DNA of 64,000 nt from Prevotella sp. 10(H) (GCF_000711235.1 NZ_JOMI01000001.1:1-64000), one strand, 5' to 3'; shown: positions 8,919 to 19,108, numbered from the stretch's first letter. The notes: generated from the letters alone by a model not told the origin. Numbers and translations are program-made.

Positions 8919-9548
8919 CTACCAGTACCTGTCCGAAGGATTCCCATAAAGGGCTGTAACACGTGCCGTCTCTCCGGTCTTTTTTGCCCGCAGATAGGAT
9001 ACCCCGATATTTTTATTGGTAAAATACACCACAAGGTTTTTGTAGTTCAATATGGAATTGTATGAACGGTCCACAATATCCATACGCTCTTTATCGGTCA
9101 TGGAGAGTGTCGTCACATTCACAACGTCCTTGAGTTCATTCAGGACACCGCTGCTCTCTTCCAGCAATTTTGCATAACCTGTGGCTATCGCATTCAGTTC
9201 TTCGATACTGTAATTAGGATCGGACATCATTTTCTGGAAATTAACGACATAGATATCTGATATTTCGCCAACCATCAGAATGGTTCTCTGTACTTTTCGT
9301 GCATCTTTTACAAGGTTGTGAACGGACCTGAGCTTGTCATAATACTCCTTTCCCAGCTTGTAAATTTTTACTGTTTCCTCGAAACTTTTTATCATGTTTG
9401 TCGCGGTCGTCGATGTCTGCACTACATTCCGCGTCGTATTTACAATACCTTGTGCCAGATTGGACGGATCGACGACTGTCCATTGTGCGTTTAATTGCGT
9501 TGTGAAGAATAAAACAAGTCCCCACAACATGAATAATCTCGTTTTCAT
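8919..9548 (-). CDS. traI: Conjugative transfer protein TraI (DUF4141)
   Basis: 209 residues. A cleavable signal peptide (LFMLWGLVLFFTTQLNAQW) is followed by a mostly helical domain (DPSNLAQGIVNTTRNVVQTS and YYDKLRSVHNLVKDARKVQ), the TraI/DUF4141 pattern. It is probably the VirB5-like periplasmic or pilus-tip helical subunit. In the usual operon TraI follows the DUF3876 gene directly; here the fimbrial cluster is interposed. traJ starts about 100 bases downstream. Confidence 0.85.
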   Translation of the reverse strand: MKTRLFMLWGLVLFFTTQLNAQWTVVDPSNLAQGIVNTTRNVVQTSTTATNMIKSFEETVKIYKLGKEYYDKLRSVHNLVKDARKVQRTILMVGEISDIYVVNFQKMMSDPNYSIEELNAIATGYAKLLEESSGVLNELKDVVNVTTLSMTDKERMDIVDRSYNSILNYKNLVVYFTNKNIGVSYLRAKKTGETARVTALYGNPSDRYW

Positions 9549-9602
9549 ATTGCCTATTGTTTAAGTAAATTGATAATTGATTTGCTGTATAAGAATGAAA
9601 TG

Positions 9603-11072
9603 TCAGACAGGTTCAAATATTGCTTCGAAGTGTAAGGATTCACTTAGTACCGTATGATATATACTTCCACTCGTAGAACCGGAACTTCCCTGCCACCTTA
9701 CAAATTTCCACCCCGATTTTGGTACCGCTTCTAAAAAGATTGTCGTACCATACATGATATTTACAACTGACCACCCTGAATCGTTTTCAAGATAATTCCG
9801 AATGAAACCCTGTCCTTGTATACCAAAATGGACGATGCCATACTTTGCGGTAAACCTTGCCTCAAAATGACGGTCATTCTCTACAGTGAATGAATAAATT
9901 TTCGATGTGGATACAAGTGAACCATATTCATACCATCCCTCAAACTTATAATCGGCATATTCGGTTGCTTTAAGTGTACAGATACTTCCCACGGAATATT
10001 TACCGGGTCCTTCAATAGTTCCGCCTCCGGTATTGTATACTGTAATAATTCCGTGGTGTAACGGTGCATATTTAACAATCAGATGTCTGTCTTTTGTCGC
10101 CTCGAATGTGTATTCCAGCTGATCGGATACTAATGTGCCGTCTTAAAACCATCCGACCAGATACCAATCCGGGTATACCCTCCCGTGAACAGTTACCTGC
10201 TCTCCATGCCCGTATATTCCACCACCATATACATTTCCTTCTCCATGGGCTTCGACACCTATCCTGTATTGCAGGGCACATTCAAACTGGTTTTTCACAC
10301 CCGGTTTAAGGACAAGATCTTCTCCTGCCTTAAAAGTCCGGGTATTTCCGTCCACATGAAATACAAATAGCGTGTCGCCTCTGTTTATTTCCTGTTGTGG
10401 TGCGATATAACGGTATATAAAAGAGTTACCTATTGTTTGATCCAGAAACATTTTATTCAACTGCCTGGAGGAATTTTTCTCTTTTAATTCCCCCGTTTGG
10501 AGATTCAGGGATACAGCCGGAGTTTTACCGTAAAATTGTGCAGAGGCAGGTTTTTTACCGGATACAGAGTTGAATTTTACTTCCACTAAAGCCAGTTTAT
10601 GAGTAAAATTAAGAGGAATCAGTTTGTCCATAATGGCGGAAGTATTTACAGCCCATAACAAATCACTCAACGTAATATTATCATCCTGTTCTTCCGGTAC
10701 AATAAAATGAAGGTTCGTCGCATCGTCAATATTCTCCAGAAAAGGGTAATAGGCATAAAAATCCAGCTTATCTTCCTGCATATACAGTATTTTATCTTCT
10801 TCAGAAAAAGGGGAAAGGCCCTGTCCGTCAAAACGGTACTTTTTGTTATCTGCATAATTATCTTTGGCTTTGAGGCTAGAACCTTTTTTTACTGCATAAA
10901 TGCCAATCAGGTCACCTTCTTCGAAACGGGTATCTGTGGCATAGGTTTCAGCACCTAATGTGAATCTTATCTGCCGCACCTCCGGACCGCTAAAACCTCC
11001 GGATTCCTCATCCCTATCACAACCATATAACAAGGTGAATAATGAAAGTATGACTAGTATATTAAATCTCAT
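9603..11072 (-). pseudogene. Fimbrillin-like lipoprotein with InlB-type repeats, one in-frame stop
   Basis: A single frame of 490 codons is interrupted by TAA at 10143-10145. The N-terminus has a lipobox (LLYGC) and a fimbrillin-like domain (ETYATDTRFEEGDLIGIYAV, ILYMQEDKLDFYAYYPF). The C-terminal part has three copies of a roughly 75-residue glycine-rich repeat. Comparable lines are WYLVGWF[stop]DGTLVS, YKFEGWYEYGSLVS and WKFVRWQGSSGSTS, each followed by a DRH/SLHFEAxF strand. The repeats resemble divergent InlB B-repeats. The stop replaces one residue in repeat one and leaves everything else intact, consistent with AAA to TAA. Without readthrough only the 309-residue N-terminal part is made. 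Confidence 0.75.
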
Positions 11073-11153
11073 AATGCCTGCTTATTTGGTTTAGGAATAA
11101 TACGGGAAGTAGAAACAGTTTTCACTCCCCGTATTACAAGTGTTCAACTATAA

Positions 11154-12089
11154 TTAATAAAGATTCAGAGAGTTTTCGGGTCCTGTGAGCCAATCTGTAA
11201 TGACAATATCATCGATGGTTAGTTCGGTTCCATTCAGCGTCACATTGAAAGTATTCTTTGTACCTTGCTTGAAAGTAGTATTGACCGGTATATAGTAATA
11301 GTAAGTCGAACCGTCAATAATAAATTTCAGGTATACCGAACCGTTGGCGGAAGTTTTGGATACCGGTAAAATCATTAGGTTCACAAAGTTTTCCTCTTTT
11401 GTAGGCATTTCTTCGGTAAGTGTAACCAGACCATTAGCATTTTCCACAAATGCCGGATTATGTTGTCCCTGGTAAGCAATCTCCCCCGATCCGATATTCA
11501 GAAGACCGTAACTTACAATTTCATATTTACTTTGGGCATTCAAAACTTCAACACGTGTTAGTTTTCCTTCACCCGGATAATTCATCTTCTTTACCTTGAA
11601 TTGCAACAATGACAGCGCATGCTTCATACGCAGGCGAACATTGGGATTACTCCTGTCAACCGATTCTTGCCCTTCAGCATTCGTTCCGAACATATAATCG
11701 ACCTGGTTAGAAGTATATATAGGCACAGAAGCCGCATTCGTAATTGAAGTGGTGTATGGAAAATAGGCGTAAATAATAGCCGGTGTATCGGATAGTTTTA
11801 CCTGTGGAGTTAGCACCCATTTACCTGATTTAAATTCCGCCAATGCATTATTGTAAGGCCCGATAGGATAGTTTTGTCCGATTGCACCCGGAGTGACGAA
11901 TAGTCCCAGTTTAGCTCCATCCGGGAATGTACTGAGCGGAGCATAAGTTTCCGGCATGCCTGAAATTTCAGTTTCTACATGCAAATCAGCAGTCTTTTCC
12001 GAAATACGCTGAGGTTCATCTTCATTATTGCAACCCGAAAATGAGAACAACATCGCGGACATAGCCGCCATAAAAAGAATCTTTTTCAT
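11154..12089 (-). CDS. Fimbrillin family lipoprotein (Mfa-like)
   Basis: 311 residues. The signal peptide ends in FSGCNNED, a lipobox. The pattern LSTFPDGAKLGLFVTPG, then KWVLTPQVKLSDTPAIIYAYFPY, and the C-terminal KQGTKNTFNVTLNGTELTIDDIVITDW is the standard fimbrillin layout of Bacteroidales type V pili. Members are exported as lipoproteins and polymerise at the surface by donor-strand exchange after proteolytic trimming. It is the best candidate for the major shaft subunit of this cluster. It precedes the damaged repeat-bearing protein by 81 bases. Confidence 0.85.
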   Translation of the reverse strand: MKKILFMAAMSAMLFSFSGCNNEDEPQRISEKTADLHVETEISGMPETYAPLSTFPDGAKLGLFVTPGAIGQNYPIGPYNNALAEFKSGKWVLTPQVKLSDTPAIIYAYFPYTTSITNAASVPIYTSNQVDYMFGTNAEGQESVDRSNPNVRLRMKHALSLLQFKVKKMNYPGEGKLTRVEVLNAQSKYEIVSYGLLNIGSGEIAYQGQHNPAFVENANGLVTLTEEMPTKEENFVNLMILPVSKTSANGSVYLKFIIDGSTYYYYIPVNTTFKQGTKNTFNVTLNGTELTIDDIVITDWLTGPENSLNLY

Positions 12090-12136
12090 TTTGTTTAATT
12101 TTAATTTGGTTATTATTGGGGAGCCACCTCCCTTTA

Positions 12137-13002
12137 TTAAATTTCAATTTTACCTTCTTCTCCGGTTTCCCAGCCTGTAACTTCCGCCTCCATACCCAAC
12201 AGTCCGAGACGTATTTCCAGTGTAATATGTATTATCGGAGATTCAAATCCCTCGAATTGTCTTGTCAGGTCTATTAGAGCATGGTGACTAGTGCCATCCG
12301 ACAGTCTAAGGTCAACTTCAAGGATATTTTCAGTTGCTTCCGGTGTATCCTTATCTGGATTCATGCCGAAAACTACATTTGAGCTGCGGAAAAGGCCGGC
12401 TTTTTGCTTTTTGGAATTCACTTGCAGAATAGTACTGGAGGTATTGCCTTTCCATTTGAAAATGAATAGCCGGACTGCACTCCTGTTAGATTACCAGAAA
12501 TATTATCGACTTCCTGCGCCACGCCGTTATCGGGTATTGTAAAATCGATTACTACCTGCTGAATGCAGGAAATGGGTATTATTTCGCACGCAGTAGTTTG
12601 TCCTGCAATTATCGTTACCTCTTTTTTATCCACATATATAACAGGCGCTTGTCCTATGTACTGATTGTTCCCCTGTATGTTTACAGGCAGGGTAATGGTT
12701 GCGGATTCTGCTTCATCCAGATTATAACTGACACCTTCGGCTATGTTAAACGCAAGCAGTGTCATCCTGCCTTCCGGAATTTGCTTGAGAATCGTATCAC
12801 CGGATATCAAATAGCTATTGACAGGTTGGGTATAGAGCTGCAAATTAATCTCTCCCGGCTGCTTATCTCCTTCGAGCAGGTAATTCCAGTTCAGACGGAT
12901 ATCCAGATTTCCGTCATATACACAATCTTCCGAAAAATCAACGAGGCTGCATGATGCCAATATCATACTGATGAATACAGTAATTAGTTTTATCTTTTTC
13001 AT
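12137..13002 (-). pseudogene. DUF5119 fimbrial-cluster lipoprotein, frameshifted
   Basis: The first frame (13002-12418) has a lipobox (ILASC) and the DUF5119 pattern (CVYDGNLDIRLNWNY, EGRMTLLAFN, VDFTIPDNG) but ends in an unrelated IPPVLFCK. The natural continuation GNTSSTILQVNSKKQKAGLF and VVFGMNPDKD lies in the neighbouring frame down to 12137. One extra base in the GGAAAGGC tract around 12450 would restore a 288-residue protein. DUF5119 proteins occur with fimbrillins and may anchor or regulate pilus length (inference). Mutation versus sequencing error cannot be separated here. Confidence 0.7.
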
Positions 13003-13013
13003 TTCTTGAGAGT

Positions 13014-15182
13014 TTAATGATAGTCTTCGTTATTAAGCCCGTGAGCTTTTATAAGTTTGTTTATTTCGGGATCGAGCGTACCCCGCCAGCGTTTGGTAGC
13101 ATCCAGTTCAACTGACCTGAGATAGCGCTTTACAGCTTCTTCTTCCTGACCTGTTCGTGAGGCCAGTACTGCCATCAGATATTCCCCATCCGCACTCTCG
13201 GGCTCATTCTCCAATATATGATAAGCCGCTTTATCATAGCCGAGGCTCATCATGCAAATCGCCGTATTGAAATCAGCATATTCATTCAGGATTTGCAAAG
13301 CTTCACCATATTTTCGCTTCATCATCAGTTCTATGCCTTTAGCGTAGTATGTATCCGGCTCGGTGGTATGGATCGTATCTTTTAGCATCCCTCTGCGGTG
13401 CATATGGAAAGTAAAATCGACTGCCCTGAGCTTTGGATAGAGCTCGTTACGTATAATCCTGTAACTTTCCGGGTATTTCTGCTTTATCGTCTGCTCGCGG
13501 TTATCAGGGTCACCGACCGATGAAATGTTTTCAAGGATCGATTGCTTTTGATCAATTCCTTCGGTTTCCTGTATCAATCTGACCAATCCGTCCCAGTCCT
13601 CACCGTAAGGATAGACCGGTAGCATTTTTTCAATTCCATATATTTCCGATAACTCACCGAACAGATAGACCCTGATAGATTCTCCCCTCTTTTTTGCCAG
13701 CAATAAATTGGAACGGTAACTGCCTTCCGGAGAACATCCTGCCTTTATCGAAATACTGTCCATCGCAAACTCACCGGTTTCTGTCAGTTCAACGATCATC
13801 TGATGTACCTTATCTGTTTCACTCTGGTTTAAGCCGAGCGAAATATCCAGTTCCGATCTTCCGGCCTTAAAAGTGATATTTGCCCTTAGTGAAGAGGTCG
13901 CTTTGCGCTCAATGATCTTTCGCTTATACCGTGGTGTGTGATCAATGAAATGTATCATTGAAGAGACTGTATAACTGAGTGTATCGGAAGGCGGTAACAG
14001 GTATTCCCTACCGTCTTTTGTCATTATTGTCCCGTCGACATACAGCTGCATCCGGTTACTATCCTCATCGGTATTTAATTCCTGATGGTAGTAGTACACG
14101 ACTTTGCCTGCATTAAATATGACGGAATCCAATTTTGCCGTCTCATTTTTAGGAAAGCGAACCATGCTCCTGAAGGCGATATCCATATTATCTTTCAATA
14201 ACCGGTTTTTCTCTATCTTGTCGTTCTTCAGAAAGCGTTTGATAATAAAAGCCGAGTCCGCAGCGGTGAACGGTTGGTAATCATTTATATATTCACCCTG
14301 AAATCTGTCGTCGCGGTATTTCTTTATCATAGTGGATGCAGATAACTCACGCAACATATAGAATTGGGGAAATGTTGATGATATAAACCTGAACCAGTTA
14401 TGATAGACCGAGGCTAGATAGGTGGTATCTCTTTCGAAATATTCATAGCGCTGCCTTATCTTCGAATAACTTAGCCTTTTCCTGAGGGTTGTTTTATTTT
14501 TATCTATTTTGTTATTGAAAAGATCGTAACGGACTTGCAGCTTTCGGGTATAATTGCTAAAACCTACATATTCCATAGAATCTCTGTATATCCTGTCGAG
14601 TTCGGATTTTAAATAACCTGAGATATACCTGTTAAAGGCACCGGTCTTTACAAAATGGTCATTATAAAGACTGTCGGGAATTATCCGGCTCATGTACTTT
14701 TCATACCTGCGGTAACCTTCCTGCCGTACTTTATCGAATTCTCTTCCGGTAAGGATCAGATCGTCAAAATCACTCTCCGTCTCCTTTTTGATAAGATGAG
14801 GCGTCAGATTTACCTGCCAGTCTTCATGGATCAGGTTTTCGGGAATATGTACCATAAAATCCACGTCTACTTTTCCGAACCGTTCGGGTATGCTTTTAAG
14901 CTTGGCGGTAATCGTCACTTCGGAAAGATGTACGGAAACCTGCCTGTTTCCTTCCTTATCTAGTTCTGTCTGGGCGTAGATGGTCTTATTACCGTATCTG
15001 TCCTTCATCTCGACTACCGAAGGGAGATCATCTTCATTCTTTTTTTCCGTCTGTTGTTCCGGTTGTACAGGCAGCGACACTCCAATACGGGCGTTGCTGT
15101 CAGGACGCCTGACGGCGCAAGACGATAAAAGGACAAGGGCTATTACGGTGAATAATACTATCTGTATTCTCTTTTTTCTCAT
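13014..15182 (-). CDS. OmpA-like lipoprotein with C-terminal TPR, fimbrial cluster
   Basis: 722 residues from ATG 15182 (MRKKRIQIVLF); an upstream in-frame ATG at 15284 would overlap the preceding gene and precedes the signal peptide. The lipobox is LLSSC. The central part is a long helical, Tyr/Arg-rich region. Then comes an OmpA-like segment (TFKAGRSELDISLGLNQSE, SIKAGCSPEGSYRSNLLLAK) and a C-terminal TPR-like region (GIELMMKRKYGEALQILNEY, MAVLASRTGQEEEAVKRYLR). Related proteins accompany DUF3575 and fimbrillin genes in Bacteroidales. It probably sits in the periplasm on the outer membrane and contacts peptidoglycan. Confidence 0.7.
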   Translation of the reverse strand: MRKKRIQIVLFTVIALVLLSSCAVRRPDSNARIGVSLPVQPEQQTEKKNEDDLPSVVEMKDRYGNKTIYAQTELDKEGNRQVSVHLSEVTITAKLKSIPERFGKVDVDFMVHIPENLIHEDWQVNLTPHLIKKETESDFDDLILTGREFDKVRQEGYRRYEKYMSRIIPDSLYNDHFVKTGAFNRYISGYLKSELDRIYRDSMEYVGFSNYTRKLQVRYDLFNNKIDKNKTTLRKRLSYSKIRQRYEYFERDTTYLASVYHNWFRFISSTFPQFYMLRELSASTMIKKYRDDRFQGEYINDYQPFTAADSAFIIKRFLKNDKIEKNRLLKDNMDIAFRSMVRFPKNETAKLDSVIFNAGKVVYYYHQELNTDEDSNRMQLYVDGTIMTKDGREYLLPPSDTLSYTVSSMIHFIDHTPRYKRKIIERKATSSLRANITFKAGRSELDISLGLNQSETDKVHQMIVELTETGEFAMDSISIKAGCSPEGSYRSNLLLAKKRGESIRVYLFGELSEIYGIEKMLPVYPYGEDWDGLVRLIQETEGIDQKQSILENISSVGDPDNREQTIKQKYPESYRIIRNELYPKLRAVDFTFHMHRRGMLKDTIHTTEPDTYYAKGIELMMKRKYGEALQILNEYADFNTAICMMSLGYDKAAYHILENEPESADGEYLMAVLASRTGQEEEAVKRYLRSVELDATKRWRGTLDPEINKLIKAHGLNNEDYH

Positions 15183-15219
15183 ATCGTTTATTTTCTGATA
15201 ACTGTTGACTGTTGACTGA

Positions 15220-15762
15220 TTAAAAGAGATAGATAAGGGAGACGGCGACCTTATTGGGTACGGCATACCATTTGTTTTCATCACTTACTTTTTTGCCGCA
15301 CTTTTCGCACGGGTATTTGTTATAATCAGCGTATACTAATCCTACGCCTCCTTCCACTTCCAGATTCCAGCGAGGAGAAAGCAGCCAGGCATAACCTAAG
15401 CTGATTCCGGCTCCGAAGGCAGTACCCTCATAACGGTAGTCTTTCCATGTGAAATGATATTTCGTTCCGATAGCATTCACTCCCCCAAATGCATGTACAT
15501 AGGATTCAAGCAACCAGTAACGTACCCCCGGCATAGCGGCAATATGCTGGAATTTCTTATTATCCTTGAATACAAATGGATTGTAATAGACTGGAAGATG
15601 CAGCGACCATTTCCTATTCAGTGTCATACTGGCCTCGATATTCAGTGTGGTAGTTCCCAATGCAGGGATATTGGTTCCCAATGAATAAAACTGGCCGTAT
15701 AAATGGGACGAGCAAAGACACAGGAAGGTCATTAGAGCATATATCGATATGATCTTTTTCAT
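15220..15762 (-). CDS. DUF3575 family protein
   Basis: 180 residues. A signal peptide (IYALMTFLCLCSSHLYGQF) is followed by an amphipathic-strand pattern (NIEASMTLNRKWSLHLPVYY, MPGVRYWLLESYVHAFGG) ending in a terminal aromatic (SLIYLF), typical of a small outer-membrane beta barrel. It is the first gene of the fimbrial cluster and 38 bases before the OmpA-like gene. DUF3575 genes regularly head such clusters; the biochemical role is not known. A CEKCGKK motif in a loop is unusual and could bind metal. Confidence 0.8.
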   Translation of the reverse strand: MKKIISIYALMTFLCLCSSHLYGQFYSLGTNIPALGTTTLNIEASMTLNRKWSLHLPVYYNPFVFKDNKKFQHIAAMPGVRYWLLESYVHAFGGVNAIGTKYHFTWKDYRYEGTAFGAGISLGYAWLLSPRWNLEVEGGVGLVYADYNKYPCEKCGKKVSDENKWYAVPNKVAVSLIYLF

Positions 15763-15789
15763 TCGTTTATTTATTTGATTATTACTGTT

Positions 15790-16242
15790 TTATTCTGTCG
15801 GAGTGTTATGGGCGCCGTCTTCTTTTATAATTTCGGTTTCTACGTTTTTATGGTGTGCGATGCGTTTATAGGTTTCATTTGAATGAAGCATAATCGTATC
15901 GGGTTCGGGATGATAAACCAGATGTTGCGGCTCAATAAAAATTGTGCCTGTATTGAAGTAAGGCCAGCCTGAATCCTGATGGATCGTATAGGTTTCCATG
16001 GTCAGCCTTCTGAATAAACCCCGCTTTTTAATAAAGAGCAATTTATATATATCATTCTCCCTGTAGATGACAAACCGGGTATTGGATGTTATACTTTCCC
16101 ATTCACCGCACATGGTGTCCAGATCGTCAATCATATCGTGCCTGCGGTCTTCCGTAGCGTACAGGTTTAAAATACCCTTACATAAAGTCTGGAGTAGGAA
16201 AGCCATATTTTCCAGTTCTGCCTTGTTAAATCTGTAATTCAT
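15790..16242 (-). CDS. DUF3876 tra operon protein
   Basis: 150 residues with no signal peptide or membrane segment. The pattern CGEWESITSNTRFVIYREND, YKLLFIKKRGLFRR and HQDSGWPYFNTGT matches the DUF3876 proteins that follow traG in Bacteroides conjugative elements. It starts 19 bases after traG ends. Function unknown. It is the last tra-type gene before the fimbrial insertion. Confidence 0.75.
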   Translation of the reverse strand: MNYRFNKAELENMAFLLQTLCKGILNLYATEDRRHDMIDDLDTMCGEWESITSNTRFVIYRENDIYKLLFIKKRGLFRRLTMETYTIHQDSGWPYFNTGTIFIEPQHLVYHPEPDTIMLHSNETYKRIAHHKNVETEIIKEDGAHNTPTE

Positions 16243-16260
16243 AATCTTCTATGTTTTTAA

Positions 16261-18759
16261 TTAATTATTTCGTTTATTATTTGCGAGCCTTTTGATGGCC
16301 AGTTCTATATTGCCGTCCAGCTTTTCAGCCAGCTGGAATACTTCCATCTTCTCAGTCTCTTCGGTCGTATATGCCAGATATTCTTCCATCGAAACTTCGG
16401 TGGCATAGACCGCCGATTGCACTCCGCCAAGTCCGATCCACACTTCTTTGTATTTCCTGTTCGGATTATTGGCCATATTGATGGACAGTATCTGTGACTT
16501 TTCTTTATCGGTCAGTCCCAGTAATTCCTGTATGGAATCGAATTTGTTCATGTATTTACGTTGGTCGAGCAGGATTTTACAATCGGAGTTGTTGATTATG
16601 GACTCTTTGACTATCTCCGAGCTTAACAGATCTTCGACCTCCTGTGTGACCGTGATTGCCTCGCCAAAATATTTACGGACAGTCTTATACAAATACTTAA
16701 TGTACTCTGCCATCCCCTCTTTGGCGATTGCTTTCCAGGCTTCTTCAATTAATATCATCTTGCGGATTCCCCTTAATCTTCTCATTTTATTGATGAATGA
16801 TTCCATAATGATAATCGTGACTATCGGAAACAGGATTTTATGGTCTTTAATGGCGTCTATCTCGAAAACAATAAAGCGTTTTGACAGTAGATCCAGCTGC
16901 TTATCCGAGTTCAAGAGGAAATCATACTCACCTCCCAGATAGTATGGCTCCAATACATTCAGGAAATTATGAACATCGAAATCCTTCTCGCGCGTATTCT
17001 TCTTCTCGAGAACCTGCCGGTATTCGTCATACACAAATTCATAGAAAGTATTGAAACAGGGAATAACCGATTTATCCGTCTTTATCTTCTCAAGATACTG
17101 GTTGACGGCATTGGACAGGGCTACTTCTTCAGCGCGTGTCGGCGGCTCGTCATCCCTTTTCCAGAGGGTTAATATCAGTGTCTTGATAGACTCTTTCTTC
17201 TCAATATCGAAAATGCCGTCATCCGTAAAAAATGGATTAAACGAAATCGGGTTTTCTTCGGTATACGTAAAATAGATTCCATCCTCTCCTTTGGTCTTGC
17301 GGTTTATCAGTTCGCAGAGTCCCTGATAAGAGTTTCCCGTATCGACTAACAGTACATGCGTACCCTGTTCCCAATACTGCCTGACCATATGGTTCGTAAA
17401 AAAAGATTTTCCCGAACCGGAAGGCCCTAAGATGAACTTGTTACGGTTGGTGATTATACCCTTCTTCATCGGCAGGTCGGAAATATCCACATGAATTGGT
17501 TTTCCGGTCAGCCTGTCAACCATCTTGATGCCGAAAGGCGACGGAGAATTCCTGTAATTGGTTTCTTCCACAAACAGGCATACAGCCTGCTCGATAAAGG
17601 TGTAAAAACTTTCCTCATTCGGAAAGTCTCCTTCGTTTCCGGGAATGGCCGCCCAATACAGGGTAGGCACATCGATGATATTGTGGCGCGGCTTGCATTC
17701 CATCAATGCCAGTTGCGAGCCGACATCGTTTTTGATACGTTTCAGTTCTTCCGAATCTTCGCTCCATGCTATTACATTGCAATGGCAGCGCACGGAGATA
17801 AGACCGAAGCTATGGGCTTCGTTCAGGTAATGCTCGATCCATTCGCGGTTAATCTGATTGCTGCGGCTATACCTCGACAGGGAATGCATATTGCGCGCCT
17901 GTTTCTCAAACTGACTGAGGTTTTCTGTGTGGTCGTCAATAAAAATGAACTGGTTGTAAATATGGTTACAACTTAATAATACGCCCACAGGTGCGGCAAA
18001 GGACAACCTACAATCGCTCCTGTCGGTGGATAACTTCTCATACCGGGTGTCAGTATTGACCTTAGTGGGAAGATCTTCCGAATCGGACAGGGTATGCAAC
18101 ACCAGCCGCTTATCGCCGATACGCATCTCAGCCGGGTTCAGGTCAATATCCTTCAGGCAGGTCGTGTCTTCCTGAGACAGGGAGAAATATTTTTCGATAA
18201 TACCTGCTTGTTCTTCCAATCCGGTGATATCATCGGTAGTCATTTTTTTGAGGCTGATAAATCCGCTATCATTAATGATCCGCTCGAATTGGTCACAGCT
18301 CTCCATAAACCGGAGCGCCGTTTCCTTATCCTGCATTTCTTTAGGTATGATAAAGCCTCTGGTCAGTGCATTGAAATTGCTTTGCTGACGTGCCCGTTCT
18401 TTCGTTGTCTTGGTAAGGAACAGATAACTGGTATGATTCAGGTATGGCCGCTCATTGAAGTGAAGCTGGAAACTGCGGTCAAGGAAACTCATGTCGGCAG
18501 AGCGTACCTGGGGTTTATAATTTTCCTGTATAAACCAGTCCTGCTTATGTACGATGGAATAATTCGGTAATACTTTGATGGCTTTAAGCCATGAACCGTG
18601 GATTGCTTCATATTCTGCGGATGTGACTGTATAGAGTTCGGGAAGTTCCACCTGGTAACAAAGTGTGATATCCGCATCCTTGCTGATAATAATACCATGC
18701 TCTACGGATAACAGCGGAAACTTACTCTCTAATGTTGCTGCTTTTAAAATATTCCTCAT
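16261..18759 (-). CDS. traG: Conjugation ATPase TraG (VirB4-like)
   Basis: 832 residues, the normal size. The N-terminal half matches TraG (LKAATLESKFPLLSVEHG and KAIKVLPNYSIVHKQDWF). The Walker A motif LGPSGSGKSFFTNH is near residues 440-453 and Walker B MILIEEAWKAIAKEGM near 670. It powers channel assembly and substrate passage at the inner membrane. It follows traF with four bases between them, indicating coupling. No damage is seen. Confidence 0.95.
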   Translation of the reverse strand: MRNILKAATLESKFPLLSVEHGIIISKDADITLCYQVELPELYTVTSAEYEAIHGSWLKAIKVLPNYSIVHKQDWFIQENYKPQVRSADMSFLDRSFQLHFNERPYLNHTSYLFLTKTTKERARQQSNFNALTRGFIIPKEMQDKETALRFMESCDQFERIINDSGFISLKKMTTDDITGLEEQAGIIEKYFSLSQEDTTCLKDIDLNPAEMRIGDKRLVLHTLSDSEDLPTKVNTDTRYEKLSTDRSDCRLSFAAPVGVLLSCNHIYNQFIFIDDHTENLSQFEKQARNMHSLSRYSRSNQINREWIEHYLNEAHSFGLISVRCHCNVIAWSEDSEELKRIKNDVGSQLALMECKPRHNIIDVPTLYWAAIPGNEGDFPNEESFYTFIEQAVCLFVEETNYRNSPSPFGIKMVDRLTGKPIHVDISDLPMKKGIITNRNKFILGPSGSGKSFFTNHMVRQYWEQGTHVLLVDTGNSYQGLCELINRKTKGEDGIYFTYTEENPISFNPFFTDDGIFDIEKKESIKTLILTLWKRDDEPPTRAEEVALSNAVNQYLEKIKTDKSVIPCFNTFYEFVYDEYRQVLEKKNTREKDFDVHNFLNVLEPYYLGGEYDFLLNSDKQLDLLSKRFIVFEIDAIKDHKILFPIVTIIIMESFINKMRRLRGIRKMILIEEAWKAIAKEGMAEYIKYLYKTVRKYFGEAITVTQEVEDLLSSEIVKESIINNSDCKILLDQRKYMNKFDSIQELLGLTDKEKSQILSINMANNPNRKYKEVWIGLGGVQSAVYATEVSMEEYLAYTTEETEKMEVFQLAEKLDGNIELAIKRLANNKRNN

Positions 18760-18763
18760 CGCG

Positions 18764-19108
18764 TCAGCTGTTATTGTCCATTTGTATTGTTGTCCTGACG
18801 ATTCGTTTGAAAAGATGGTTTATCTTCCGTCGGTTAATGATATAGCGGGGATGGTTCGCCAACGCCATCAGTTTTAGTAATCCGTATTCACCGTATTTAC
18901 CGTTCAGGAAGAAAGTACCCCAGACAAGCCCTCCGCCGGTAATAATCCCGAATCCGATACAAATCCACTGACTGACCCCTGCCATATACATGATTACAAA
19001 AAGTATAAATACAGCCAGTAATCCTCCTGCGAATATGAAAAGGTATTGCGCTTTGAGACCCTTGAACTCGCTATTGCGCCCAATGCCTTTGTTGATTGAA
19101 TATTCCAT
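18764..19108 (-). CDS. traF: Conjugative transfer protein TraF (DUF4133, VirB3-like)
   Basis: 114 residues. The N-terminus INKGIGRNSEFKGLKAQYLF is the DUF4133 signature. Two hydrophobic helices follow (YLFIFAGGLLAVFILFVIMY and WICIGFGIITGGGLVWGTFF), then a charged tail. It is an inner-membrane channel subunit, 74 bases after traE. Confidence 0.9.
   Translation of the reverse strand: MEYSINKGIGRNSEFKGLKAQYLFIFAGGLLAVFILFVIMYMAGVSQWICIGFGIITGGGLVWGTFFLNGKYGEYGLLKLMALANHPRYIINRRKINHLFKRIVRTTIQMDNNS

Noticed and set aside
17491-17976. 161-codon plus-strand open frame opposite traG
   Set aside because: It lies wholly antisense to conserved TraG sequence, has no recognisable domain and no leader; it is a shadow of traG codon use.
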